This document shows positions 8,039 to 15,752 of a stretch of DNA of 19,894 nt, piece by piece. Source of the stretch: CAZWVR01 sp964637235 (GTDB taxonomy: Bacteria; Bacteroidota; Bacteroidia; Bacteroidales; S143-33); contig CAZWVR010000039.1 in assembly GCA_964637235.1 (NCBI GenBank), positions 1-19,894 on the forward strand, read 5' to 3'. Within the stretch, counting starts at the first letter, position 1, and every line of letters starts with the position of its first letter. The position numbers and the translations under genes are program-made. The notes beneath the pieces were generated by a model. It did not search any database and had not been told where the DNA came from. It worked only from the letters and a program-made list of their open reading frames with translations.

Positions 8039-9043
8039 ATGAAAAAAATTGCTACTTTGACAATAACATTCTTAATCATTGTAATAATGTCGCTTAATAT
8101 TAAAGCACAATATTGGAAAAGAGAACCTGCTTCATTGATATATGCCAATGGTACAAACCATTTCATGGGTGATCTGGGCGGAGGAAAAAGAGAAGCAGCT
8201 CATTTCCTTGGTGTAAGAGACTTAGACTACCAAGTTACAAGACCTACATGGCAAATTGGATATAGATATAGATTTCACGAACTATTTTGTGTGAGAGCAA
8301 CTTATACTTTCGCAATTCTCAGAGGTAAGGATAAAGCTTCTGGATTTTTTGGTAGAAGAGCCAGAAATCTATCTTTCCGCTCGCCTCTACATGAACTTGG
8401 TGTACAAATTGAATATTACTTCTTAAAAGAACTCCCACCTGCACGCTCGGCTATAACCAGTTTATTAGGTCGTAGAAATTTTGCTGCATATATCTTCTTT
8501 GGAACAGGTGGTTTTTACTTTAACCCAAAAGCAAAATATGAACCTACTGGTAAATGGATTGCACTAAGACCCTTAGGCACCGAAGGACAATACGCAAACC
8601 CCGACGGTACGCCATTCACTTATACAAGCTTTTACGCACCACATGAAGAACTCCAAACCCCAAAACCATATAAACCATTCGCTGCTTTTATCTCTTTTGG
8701 TCTCGGTGTTAAATACAATATAAACAGAAGATGGGCTGTGGGACTGGAAATGTCTAATAGATATACCTCAACTGATTATCTCGATGATACCCACGATAGA
8801 TACTTTAATTACGCTGACTTCGGTTTAACTCCTCCCAGTGAATATACAACTTATTTTGCAGATAGACACGTCCCTTACAACGCCGAAACACAAGAAGTTC
8901 TATACGACCAACAAGCTGAACCTTATCACTCAGGAAAAGCAGGCAGAGGCGATCCAAATTATAATGACGCATATATCTTTACCCTTATAACTGTATATTA
9001 CAAGCTCAAAAAAGGTAAACACAATATGCCAAAATTCAGATAA
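8039..9043 (+). CDS. Outer-membrane beta-barrel protein, DUF6089-like
   Basis: The role is not established. A Sec signal peptide runs about residues 1-23 (KK, then a hydrophobic core, with cleavage near LNIKA/Q). The mature part alternates short amphipathic strands and turns, ending in an aromatic strand (FTLITVYYKL) before a basic tail, as expected for an outer-membrane barrel. GDLGGG near the start, IGYRYRFHELFCVRATYTF and LGVQIEYYFL resemble the following gene and the DUF6089 family. At 334 residues it is longer than usual for that family, owing to loop insertions around TEGQYANPDGTPF and the DTHDRYFNYADFG region. It is followed after 2 nt by its shorter paralogue, so both are probably cotranscribed. 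PorG is one member of this family, but I assign no function here. Confidence 0.8.
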   Translation: MKKIATLTITFLIIVIMSLNIKAQYWKREPASLIYANGTNHFMGDLGGGKREAAHFLGVRDLDYQVTRPTWQIGYRYRFHELFCVRATYTFAILRGKDKASGFFGRRARNLSFRSPLHELGVQIEYYFLKELPPARSAITSLLGRRNFAAYIFFGTGGFYFNPKAKYEPTGKWIALRPLGTEGQYANPDGTPFTYTSFYAPHEELQTPKPYKPFAAFISFGLGVKYNINRRWAVGLEMSNRYTSTDYLDDTHDRYFNYADFGLTPPSEYTTYFADRHVPYNAETQEVLYDQQAEPYHSGKAGRGDPNYNDAYIFTLITVYYKLKKGKHNMPKFR

Positions 9044-9045
9044 TT

Positions 9046-9720
9046 ATGAAAAAAATTTTTTTAACATTCTTTTTATTTCTGTCAGCTATAACAATTACAT
9101 TTGCACAAGATGGTAATTTAGGTTTATTCTTAGGAGCTAGCTATTATAATGGCGAAATAAATCCGGATAAAATCTTATTTATGCCTTCTCCAGTAATAGG
9201 GCTATTTTACAGACACAATTTTAATAATAGATGGGCTCTAAGAATAGAAGGAAACTACACAACTTTACGAGGCTCTGATAGCAAATATAACAATGCATAT
9301 CAACAGTGGCGAAATTACAATTTTACTACTAGATTAGGAGATTTAGGCGCAGGTATGGAATTTAATTTCCTTAAGTACAATAAACATAAATATTCCGAAT
9401 TTTACTTCTCTCCATATGTATTTTTAGGCACTATGATTCTGGTAATTCCGGATCCCAAATACCCGTTTGAATTCTCTTTCCCTGCTGCCGTAGGTTTTAA
9501 ATATGCACTTACTAAAAAAACTACAATAGCTATTGAATGGAGCTACCGATGGACATATAGCGATAGACTGGATGGAATAAAAGAAGATAATTTTTATCAT
9601 AAACCTTATAGAATGCAATACTCTTACAACCCAGATAACGATTGGTACTCATTTATAGGTGTAAGTATTTCTTACGAATTATTTAAAAATACACAAGAAT
9701 GTCCCGCTATATTCCAATAA
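9046..9720 (+). CDS. PorG-like outer-membrane barrel (DUF6089 family)
   Basis: A 224-residue predicted outer-membrane protein with a clear Sec signal peptide (about 1-20, ending ITFAQ). The mature start, LGLFLGASYYNGEINPDK, followed by GLFYRHNFNNRWALRIEGNY, is the DUF6089 pattern and closely recalls PorG, an outer-membrane part of the type IX secretion machinery in Porphyromonas gingivalis. PorG-type genes commonly sit just upstream of uppS and bamA. Here the 3' end overlaps, in another frame, an ATG that reads like the start of uppS. The window also holds a protein with a T9SS sorting tail, so a T9SS role is plausible but inferred. The paralogue upstream is 2 nt away. Confidence 0.8.
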   Translation: MKKIFLTFFLFLSAITITFAQDGNLGLFLGASYYNGEINPDKILFMPSPVIGLFYRHNFNNRWALRIEGNYTTLRGSDSKYNNAYQQWRNYNFTTRLGDLGAGMEFNFLKYNKHKYSEFYFSPYVFLGTMILVIPDPKYPFEFSFPAAVGFKYALTKKTTIAIEWSYRWTYSDRLDGIKEDNFYHKPYRMQYSYNPDNDWYSFIGVSISYELFKNTQECPAIFQ

Positions 9721-9724
9721 TCAT
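9699..9724 (+). CDS. Probable 5' end of isoprenyl transferase (uppS), cut by assembly gap
   Basis: An ATG inside the last codons of the PorG-like gene opens a frame reading MSRYIPII, and its next codon begins AT before the Ns. Undecaprenyl diphosphate synthases begin with a basic residue, HIAIIMDGNGRWA and similar, so RYIPII(M) is the expected lead-in. uppS is also the usual next gene after DUF6089 in this phylum. Only about nine codons are visible, so this rests on context and a short match. Confidence 0.4.
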
Positions 9725-9824
9725 NNNNNNNNNNNNNNNNNNNNNNNNNNNNNNNNNNNNNNNNNNNNNNNNNNNNNNNNNNNNNNNNNNNNNNNNNNNN
9801 NNNNNNNNNNNNNNNNNNNNNNNN
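9725..9824. other. Assembly gap of exactly 100 Ns
   Basis: A run of 100 undetermined bases, the conventional placeholder for a gap of unknown length. Genes left of it run rightward and the first genes right of it run leftward. The missing DNA probably holds the rest of uppS and possibly bamA and ompH-type genes. Linkage across this point should be treated as provisional. Confidence 0.98.
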
Positions 9825-9854
9825 CCTAAAAAGCGGCTATCTAACAAGCGGTAT

Positions 9855-9892
9855 AAAAAAAGGAGGCGTCTAAAAAAGCACCTCCTTTTTTA
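9855..9892 (+). terminator. Rho-independent terminator, possibly bidirectional
   Basis: An A-tract (9855-9861) and GGAGG (9862-9866) pair with CCTCC (9881-9885) and a T-tract (9886-9891), with a 14-nt loop. The T-run then continues to about 9900. On the other strand the same hairpin is also followed by Ts, so it can stop transcription from both sides. From 9901 to 10050 I see nothing else. Confidence 0.7.
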
Positions 9893-10050
9893 TTTTTTTA
9901 TTATTTCTCTTACAACAAAAAATGTTTCTAAATGACAAAAAATACAGCACATAATAAATTACAAATCAAAACACTAGGTTAAATCCATGGTCATTCACTT
10001 TCTATTGACTGTTCTTATTCCTTCCATATCCTAAAAGCATTTGAATTTTA

Positions 10051-10818
10051 TCAAATGAGCACCTCATTTATAAATGCGAGCAATGCCTCTTGAATATTTC
10101 TCTTTTTTGTAAAATAAATTTTTATTCCTAAGGATGATAAATCCGTGATTAAACGTCTTCCTATATGCCTAACAATCAATACATCACTATCTCCTATAAG
10201 ATGAAGGATTCGTCTATGATCATGATGTCCATGGCCATTACCATGATGATGCTCATGATGATGTTTATGATGGTACTCAATATCAGAAGTTGAAATAAAC
10301 ACACCTTGCTGAGGTAATATCTCCTCCTCCGAATGTTCATGTTCATGGTGATGATCCTGATGTTCATCTCTATCAGGATTACTATAATACTGCTTAGAAA
10401 TAATCTGACTACCCTGAATTTGGTATATTAAGAAACCTCCTGCGCGTCCAACGTGTAATGCTATATTTGTACCATCATCTGTCGGAAAAGCTATCTTTAT
10501 TTTTTCTTGCTTTTGTGGTTTATTAGGCATAGCTTTTTGAATCTTTTCCTCCCCTTTATCAATAATACTTTTCTCTGAAAGCTGCGGCTCCTTAGGCTTA
10601 GGAGAGTTTATTTTTGTATCCATATTTGCTTTTTTCGCTTGTTGTTTCTGTAAAAATAATCTGTGATGTTCACTTCCTTCTCGGAACATTCTTTTACCAC
10701 ATACAGGACATTTTGTTTCCATACATGGTACCCCACTAATATGAGGTACTCTTGTTCCGCAATGCACACATATGCAATAACCCCCTGAGCCGTAATGTTC
10801 CGGTTCTCGTTTTGGCAT
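10051..10818 (-). CDS. Zinc-ribbon / NifX-like fusion protein with His-rich stretches
   Basis: The function is unknown; a metal-cofactor carrier or chaperone is the natural guess. Residues 1-52 form a Cys-rich module with C15, C17, C20, C32, C37 and C40 (YCICVHCG, then PCMETKCPVCG), likely binding zinc or an Fe-S cluster. A charged Lys/Pro/Gln linker runs about 53-105. Residues 106-255 match the dinitrogenase iron-molybdenum cofactor family (NifX/NifB-C-terminal type): IKIAFPTDDG, HVGRAGGFLIYQI, then GDSDVLIVRHIGRR and a final GIKIYFT...EALLAFI. Two His-rich inserts (153-162 and 183-201) interrupt this domain. Nearby nif structural genes are absent, so this is probably one of the many NifX-like proteins outside nitrogen fixation. 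The gene sits alone, with a terminator upstream at 10950-10982. The next - strand gene is unrelated. Confidence 0.85.
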   Translation of the reverse strand: MPKREPEHYGSGGYCICVHCGTRVPHISGVPCMETKCPVCGKRMFREGSEHHRLFLQKQQAKKANMDTKINSPKPKEPQLSEKSIIDKGEEKIQKAMPNKPQKQEKIKIAFPTDDGTNIALHVGRAGGFLIYQIQGSQIISKQYYSNPDRDEHQDHHHEHEHSEEEILPQQGVFISTSDIEYHHKHHHEHHHGNGHGHHDHRRILHLIGDSDVLIVRHIGRRLITDLSSLGIKIYFTKKRNIQEALLAFINEVLI

Positions 10819-10832
10819 AATTCTTTTTTACA

Positions 10833-10840
10833 CAAAATTA
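10833..10840 (-). promoter_or_regulatory. -7 element for the NifX-like fusion gene
   Basis: The minus strand reads TAATTTTG, an exact TAnnTTTG match, 14 nt before the ATG at 10818. The nearest TTTG upstream (10855-10858) is only 14 nt away rather than about 20, so the -33 half is not supported. Confidence 0.45.
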
Positions 10841-10949
10841 CAACAGCTTTTTTACAAAAAAATATATTTTAGAATATAAAACCGCTTACTTTTTATATTC
10901 GTATAATTTGATTTATTATTTTGCTCTCTGGTAGGAAATACCTTTAATT

Positions 10950-10982
10950 AAAGACGGGCGGAGTGCTAAACCGCCCGTCTTT
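10950..10982 (-). terminator. GC-rich hairpin terminator after the VCBS-repeat gene
   Basis: A perfect 12-bp stem, AAAGACGGGCGG with CCGCCCGTCTTT, encloses a 9-nt loop. It starts 13 nt beyond the VCBS-gene stop and stands out in AT-rich DNA. The T-run on either side is short (TTTAATT or TTTCT), so termination strength is uncertain. It separates the VCBS gene from the NifX-like gene. Confidence 0.7.
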
Positions 10983-10995
10983 CTATGATACTCTA

Positions 10996-13900
10996 TTAGT
11001 CTTTTATAAGCTTAATAGCACCACTTACTTTTGACGTTTTTACATGTACAAAATAAACTCCATTGGGTTTATCGCTCAAATCAATTATACGTGTGCTATT
11101 AGCAGGTATATTATTGATATGGTATATTTCTTTACCAAAAACGTCTGTTATGTATATCTGAGAATTTTCATTTGTTTGAAATGTAAAAATTCCTGTTGAA
11201 GGATTAGGATAAATATTTACGAACTTATCAATAACAGAGATATTAGCGTAAGGTTCTACTGTAATATTAAATGAACAAGTATCCATATTGCCGGATTGAT
11301 CATAAGCATACCATGTAATAGTTGTCGTGCCTTCCGGAAGGCGTGCACCGGCAAGAGTACTAAGATGATTGAAACTATTTGTTATGCTATCAATAGAACA
11401 ATTATCCCAGATATCAATAGGATCAAATTCAGTTCCTTGCACAATATAACTATTGGAGGTATCTGCCATAACTGTCTGATCGGGTAAGCAAGTTATTCTT
11501 GGAGGTATTGTATCATAAATAATTACATTTTGAGTTTGAGTACTTATATTTCCATTTCCGTCGTCATATATCCAAGTTACGACTGTTGTATCAGGAGCTG
11601 TTATAGGTAAGGTTATATTCGTAGTACCCATTATTGTTCCACTACAATTATCTATCGCTATTGGTGCATTTAAGACAGAAACTTCACATGCAGAGATAAT
11701 ATCCGGCAATACAGGCATATATGGCTCAGGAGGCTCATTATCTTCTATATATAAAACAGCAACATCACTGGTATCACTTGAAATTTCATTAGAAGCTATA
11801 CAACGGTATAAATATCCATTCATTTGCTCATTGGGACTATATATCGTAAGGCTATCTGTTGTAGTTCCTGAATATATTGCATCATCTGAAAGATTTACAA
11901 AACCACTGCCGCTATCAACCTGCCATTGAAAAGTTTTACTTCCAAAAGCTTTTATTCCAAATTTTACAGAAGCGAGATTTGGACAGATAGTTTTGTTCTT
12001 AGGTTGAGAAATAATTTTATTGATAAGATTTTCTTTCCATTTTATAAAATTACGAGCCCTAGAAGTAGCAATTATATCAGGAGCATTATCACCGTTTAAA
12101 TCAGCAGCTTTTGCATCTATAGATGAAGGAGCATAGGAAAAAGCTATATGTCTTTCACTAAAAATTCCATGTCCATCTATATTTTCATACCATGTAATTA
12201 TATTAGTGCTACCACCTGAAGCTACAAGATCAAGGTCTCCATCTCCATCTAAATCTACGGCACTAACATTACAAGAAACTATATTAGTATCTATTGTAGC
12301 CGCTTTAACAAAAGTCCCTTGCCCATCAATATTTTTGTACCAAACTATTTTATAATCCTGACCTGAAGGAACAACAATATCAAGATCTCCATCTCCGTCT
12401 ATATCAGCAGTTATGCTATAACATGCATCTATCTGATCAATATTTTGTTTAAGGATAAAATGACCCTTTCCATCAATATTTTCATACCATTGTAAGAAGA
12501 TGCCCAAATAAGCACTAACGACAATATCTATATCTCCATCTCCATCTAAATCAGCTGGATAGGCACTAATAGCAAGATGTAAGTCGTCACTATTTGTAAT
12601 AACATGAGGATATCCAAAATGCCCTTGCCCATCAATATTTTCATACCAAACAATTTTTTTATTATGATCTGAGGAACCAGCACATAGTAAATCTAAATCT
12701 CCGTCTCCGTCTAAATCTGCTGCATATATCCCAGTCGGAGAAAGAATAGTATCTATAATCTCCGGAGGAGCGAAATTCCCTTGTCCATCTATATTTCTAT
12801 ACAAAAGAAGTTTATTATCTTCAAAACCACTAGCCAAAACGTCCAGATCTCCATCATTATCTATATCAGCTGCATAGACATATATAACAGAATTCAAAGT
12901 ATCATCAATAACATTCTGATGACCAAAGGTTCCTTTTCCATCAAAATTTTTATACCATGTAATACTACCACTTAAAGTTCCGCATAAAACGTCTAAATAG
13001 CCGTCTCCATCTAAGTCTGCTATATAAATTGACTGAGGCCGATTTATTATAGAAAATACCTTATTAGCTGTAGTAAAATTTCCATTTCCATCTAAATTCT
13101 TAAACCATACAACACCAGAATTTGTTATAGTTGTCCCAATAACGTCTAAATGATTATCGCCATTTATATCTGCAGCAAGTACTTTATAGGGCGCAGTAGG
13201 GATACTATCAAGCATATAAGGCATAAAACTTCCATTTCCATCAACATTTTTATACCAATAAAATTTATTTGAGCCATATACAGCTCCCAATACGTCCATA
13301 TCACCATCTCCGTCTAAATCTGCTGCATATACACAGCTAACATCATTAGCAGTATCAACAATTACTTGTTGGGGACTAAAAGTTCCATTTCCATCAGTAT
13401 TTCTGTACCAAGCAATTTTATTATCTTGCCTGGAAGCAGATAATACATCCATATCACCATCTCCGTCTAAATCTGCTGCATATACACTATAAGCACCATC
13501 AACATTAGTAGTTATTATTTGCTGTGATGAAAAGTTTGCTTGTCCGTTATTTTCATACCAAGCAATTTTATTATCGTTAAAGGAAGCAGATAATACATCC
13601 AAATCACCGTCTCCGTCTATATCTGCTGCATATACACTCACAGGTGCTTGTACATCTGTACTTATTATCTGTGCTCCACCAAAATTGCCTTGACTATCAT
13701 TTGGATACCAAACAATTGCGTTTCCATCTTCATCAGCAGCTAATAAATCTATATCCCCATCGCCATCTAAATCACATGGATATATAGAAAATATATCTCG
13801 TGTATTATCAATGATATCACCGGAATTAAAATTTCCTTTTCCATCTAAATTTTTATAACATATAAGATTTGTTTCATCAGTGGCAATTATATCAAGATCT

Positions 13901-14211
13901 CCGTCTCCATCTACATCTGTCAATTTTAGATCCATCGCTACCTCAGGAATGTATAATACATTAGGAGTTCCAAAATTTCCCTGACCATCAAGATTTTTAA
14001 ACCAATAAAGAAATTGATTAGCACCAGCTATAATATCATTATAGCCATCTCCATCAATATCTCCAACATCAAAGCAAGCCCATATATCATGGCTATAATC
14101 TTTGGCAATAATTTTAAGATTGCCAAAAGAAATTTGACCTTTTATTATATTTACACCTATAACTAAGGTATAAATAAAAACCCAAAAGAAAAAAAGTTTA
14201 AAATACCTCAT
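10996..14211 (-). CDS. Secreted VCBS/FG-GAP repeat protein with Ig-like, HYR-like and T9SS sorting domains
   Basis: A 1071-residue exported protein, probably cell-surface or released; the ligand is unknown. A Sec signal peptide covers about 1-26 (ending IIKGQ). Residues 32 to about 730 are 14 repeats of about 50 residues, each with a Ca-binding-like DxDGDGxxDxxxA core, then WYxNxDGxGxF. Two seven-bladed propellers are a natural reading. An Ig-like domain follows (about 735-815, FQWQVDSGSGF, YRCIASN), then two HYR-like segments (PPEPYMPVLPD to about 905, and PPRITCLPDQTV to about 985, with YAYDQSGN). The last 80 residues (VDKFVNIYPNPSTGIF to IKLIKD) are a type A T9SS sorting domain, which directs passage through the outer membrane and is cleaved. 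It is monocistronic, with its own promoter at 14229-14259 and a hairpin terminator after the stop. Confidence 0.93.
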   Translation of the reverse strand: MRYFKLFFFWVFIYTLVIGVNIIKGQISFGNLKIIAKDYSHDIWACFDVGDIDGDGYNDIIAGANQFLYWFKNLDGQGNFGTPNVLYIPEVAMDLKLTDVDGDGDLDIIATDETNLICYKNLDGKGNFNSGDIIDNTRDIFSIYPCDLDGDGDIDLLAADEDGNAIVWYPNDSQGNFGGAQIISTDVQAPVSVYAADIDGDGDLDVLSASFNDNKIAWYENNGQANFSSQQIITTNVDGAYSVYAADLDGDGDMDVLSASRQDNKIAWYRNTDGNGTFSPQQVIVDTANDVSCVYAADLDGDGDMDVLGAVYGSNKFYWYKNVDGNGSFMPYMLDSIPTAPYKVLAADINGDNHLDVIGTTITNSGVVWFKNLDGNGNFTTANKVFSIINRPQSIYIADLDGDGYLDVLCGTLSGSITWYKNFDGKGTFGHQNVIDDTLNSVIYVYAADIDNDGDLDVLASGFEDNKLLLYRNIDGQGNFAPPEIIDTILSPTGIYAADLDGDGDLDLLCAGSSDHNKKIVWYENIDGQGHFGYPHVITNSDDLHLAISAYPADLDGDGDIDIVVSAYLGIFLQWYENIDGKGHFILKQNIDQIDACYSITADIDGDGDLDIVVPSGQDYKIVWYKNIDGQGTFVKAATIDTNIVSCNVSAVDLDGDGDLDLVASGGSTNIITWYENIDGHGIFSERHIAFSYAPSSIDAKAADLNGDNAPDIIATSRARNFIKWKENLINKIISQPKNKTICPNLASVKFGIKAFGSKTFQWQVDSGSGFVNLSDDAIYSGTTTDSLTIYSPNEQMNGYLYRCIASNEISSDTSDVAVLYIEDNEPPEPYMPVLPDIISACEVSVLNAPIAIDNCSGTIMGTTNITLPITAPDTTVVTWIYDDGNGNISTQTQNVIIYDTIPPRITCLPDQTVMADTSNSYIVQGTEFDPIDIWDNCSIDSITNSFNHLSTLAGARLPEGTTTITWYAYDQSGNMDTCSFNITVEPYANISVIDKFVNIYPNPSTGIFTFQTNENSQIYITDVFGKEIYHINNIPANSTRIIDLSDKPNGVYFVHVKTSKVSGAIKLIKD
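12019..14118 (-). repeat. Fourteen tandem VCBS/FG-GAP coding repeats (about 150 nt each)
   Basis: The repeats encode D(L/I/V)DGDGD(L/M/I)D followed by a WYxNxDGxG block at about 50-residue spacing; I count 14. Some neighbours are nearly identical at DNA level: the 40-nt segments 13295-13334 and 13448-13487 match base for base, and a third diverged copy lies around 13590-13630. This points to recent duplication or gene conversion in the repeats at residues about 180-330. The last repeat is degenerate (NGDNAPD; KWKENLIN). Confidence 0.9.
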
Positions 14212-14531
14212 AGTGCAATATTTTTTAACAAAAGTATTTCAAGATATCTTAATAGTCAATTAGTTGGTAATAATTTTTTATAAATAAGTTGGTTTATTTA
14301 GTTTTCATGGATATCTATCTTGTTTTTAAGATTTTTTACACTTTATTTTATTTTATAAAAATTACAAAATAAAAATCTTTACAACATATAAACAATAACA
14401 AACTGATAATCAATTAGATATATTGACAAAGTTTTTATACAAGCAACTATTTAAAGGCAATTAATTTTGAAGGTAGCAAAATTTATATGATAAGAAACTA
14501 TGGTCAATGATTTTTCATAATTGTAATTAGG
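14212..14531. other. 320-nt intergenic region between queA and the VCBS gene
   Basis: Very AT-rich. It holds the VCBS-gene promoter at its left end. Two weak hairpins are visible: 14281-14300 (TAAATAA/TTATTTA) and 14463-14483 (AATTTTG/CAAAATT). Neither has a U-tract good enough to call a queA terminator. No small gene or RNA is recognisable. Confidence 0.6.
14229..14259 (-). promoter_or_regulatory. Bacteroidetes promoter for the VCBS-repeat gene
   Basis: On the minus strand TTG (14259-14257) is followed after 20 nt by TACTTTTG (14236-14229), an exact TAnnTTTG match. It has the same -7 sequence and the same spacing as the tRNA promoter at 2059-2090. The ATG is 17 nt beyond the -7 element. Confidence 0.75.
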
Positions 14532-15740
14532 CTATACTCGTCTAAATAATATAGAGCTATCTCCATAACTTAGGAAACGGAAATCATTTTTTAAAGCATA
14601 ATCATATACTTTTTTCCAGTCGTCACCAATAAAAGCGGCTACAAGAAGCAAAAGTGTACTTTTGGGTTGATGAAAATTTGTAATAAGTATATCTGTAATT
14701 TTAAATTTATATCCAGGGACAATCATTATTTGCGTTTTTCCATCAAAATGATTTAATTTCTGTTTTAGCATAAAATTTTCAATAGCTTGCAATGCTTCCA
14801 GTGGAGAGATTGTAATCTGTTCCTGATATATTTCCCATTGACTTACAAAGTTAAAATCTGGCTGATTTTTAATAATTTTATAACCGATATAATATAAAGT
14901 CTCTAAAGTTCTCAAAGAAGTGGTTCCCACTGCAGTAATTCTGCCTAAATTATTTTTTATTTTTTTTAAAGTATCAATAGATATAGAAAAAATTTCTGTA
15001 TGCATAAGATGCTCGGCTATAAATTCTGATTTCACCGGTTTAAAAGTACCTGCTCCTACATGTAAGGTTAATTCAGCAACTGAAATATTTCTATTTTTTA
15101 ACTTATTAAATACATTTTCTGTAAAATGAAGTCCAGCAGTAGGAGCTGCTACCGAACCTTTTATTTTAGAATAAACGGTTTGATACGTATTTTTATCGTT
15201 TTCCGTAGGTTTTCTTTTTAAGTATGGAGGTATAGGGATTTGACCCACTATTTCAAGTATTTCACCAAAAGTAATATCATTATCATATATAAATTCCACG
15301 ATATGGTTCTGATGATGTTTGCCAATATATCGTACTTGGAGAATTCTCTGCTCAGATTTATATATATATTTCAAACTCAAAGTATCATTTTTCCATTTTT
15401 TAAGATTACCTATAAGCACCTCCCATTGTACTTTGCCTTTGGAAGCAAAAGCATTTTCATAATCAGCAGGTTGATAAGGATTTAAACAAAAAATTTCAAT
15501 TTTTCCACCTGTTTGTTTTTTAAAAATTAAACGAGCAAAAAAGACTTTTGTATTATTCAGAATAAGCAAACTGTTCTCTGGCAAGTATTTGTCTATGTCG
15601 AAAAATTTTGTTTGAGAGATATTCCCATTTTTATAAATTAGTAATTTAGAAGCATCGCGTTGTTTGAGTGGAAATTTAGCTATACGTTCCGATGGTAAAT
15701 GATAATCAAATTCATCAATTTTTATATTTTTGTAATTCAT
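14532..15740 (-). CDS. queA: S-adenosylmethionine:tRNA ribosyltransferase-isomerase
   Basis: This enzyme transfers and isomerises the ribosyl part of SAM onto preQ1 in tRNA to form epoxyqueuosine, the penultimate step of queuosine synthesis at wobble position 34. The 402 residues are at the long end of the family. Landmarks are FDYHLPSERIAKFPLKQRD near the start, LILNNTKVFFARL, the catalytic-core VAAPTAGLHFT, HVGAGTFKPV, the AVGTTSLRTLETL block and ITNFHQPKSTLLLLVAAF near the end. It starts at an ATG whose 5' side is only 12 nt from the divergent Smr gene, so its promoter must lie in or across that gene's start. I could not find a clean -7 element for it. Confidence 0.96.
   Translation of the reverse strand: MNYKNIKIDEFDYHLPSERIAKFPLKQRDASKLLIYKNGNISQTKFFDIDKYLPENSLLILNNTKVFFARLIFKKQTGGKIEIFCLNPYQPADYENAFASKGKVQWEVLIGNLKKWKNDTLSLKYIYKSEQRILQVRYIGKHHQNHIVEFIYDNDITFGEILEIVGQIPIPPYLKRKPTENDKNTYQTVYSKIKGSVAAPTAGLHFTENVFNKLKNRNISVAELTLHVGAGTFKPVKSEFIAEHLMHTEIFSISIDTLKKIKNNLGRITAVGTTSLRTLETLYYIGYKIIKNQPDFNFVSQWEIYQEQITISPLEALQAIENFMLKQKLNHFDGKTQIMIVPGYKFKITDILITNFHQPKSTLLLLVAAFIGDDWKKVYDYALKNDFRFLSYGDSSILFRRV
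15725..15732 (+). promoter_or_regulatory. -7 element for the Smr gene inside the start of queA
   Basis: TATTTTTG is an exact TAnnTTTG match, 20 nt before the ATG at 15753. It lies within the first codons of the divergent queA. No TTG is at the -33 position, so support is partial. Confidence 0.45.
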
Positions 15741-15752
15741 AAAAATTTTGTT

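Noticed and set aside
9826..9873. A short frame after the gap reading LKSGYLTSGIKKGGV and a stop
   Set aside because: Too short to recognise and lies in the terminator hairpin; could be the tail of a gene in the gap but cannot be shown.
9699..9935. A frame running from the ATG through the Ns to a stop at 9935
   Set aside because: The part after the gap is low-complexity basic sequence spanning the terminator; only the start before the Ns is meaningful.
12019..14118. CRISPR array or minisatellite in the regularly spaced DNA repeats
   Set aside because: The repeats are in frame with 150-nt periodicity and encode conserved Ca-binding motifs with varied DNA between; there are no short palindromic direct repeats with unique spacers.
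14281..14300. Hairpin TAAATAA/TTATTTA as queA terminator
   Set aside because: All-AT stem with a short loop and no T-run; unlikely to terminate.
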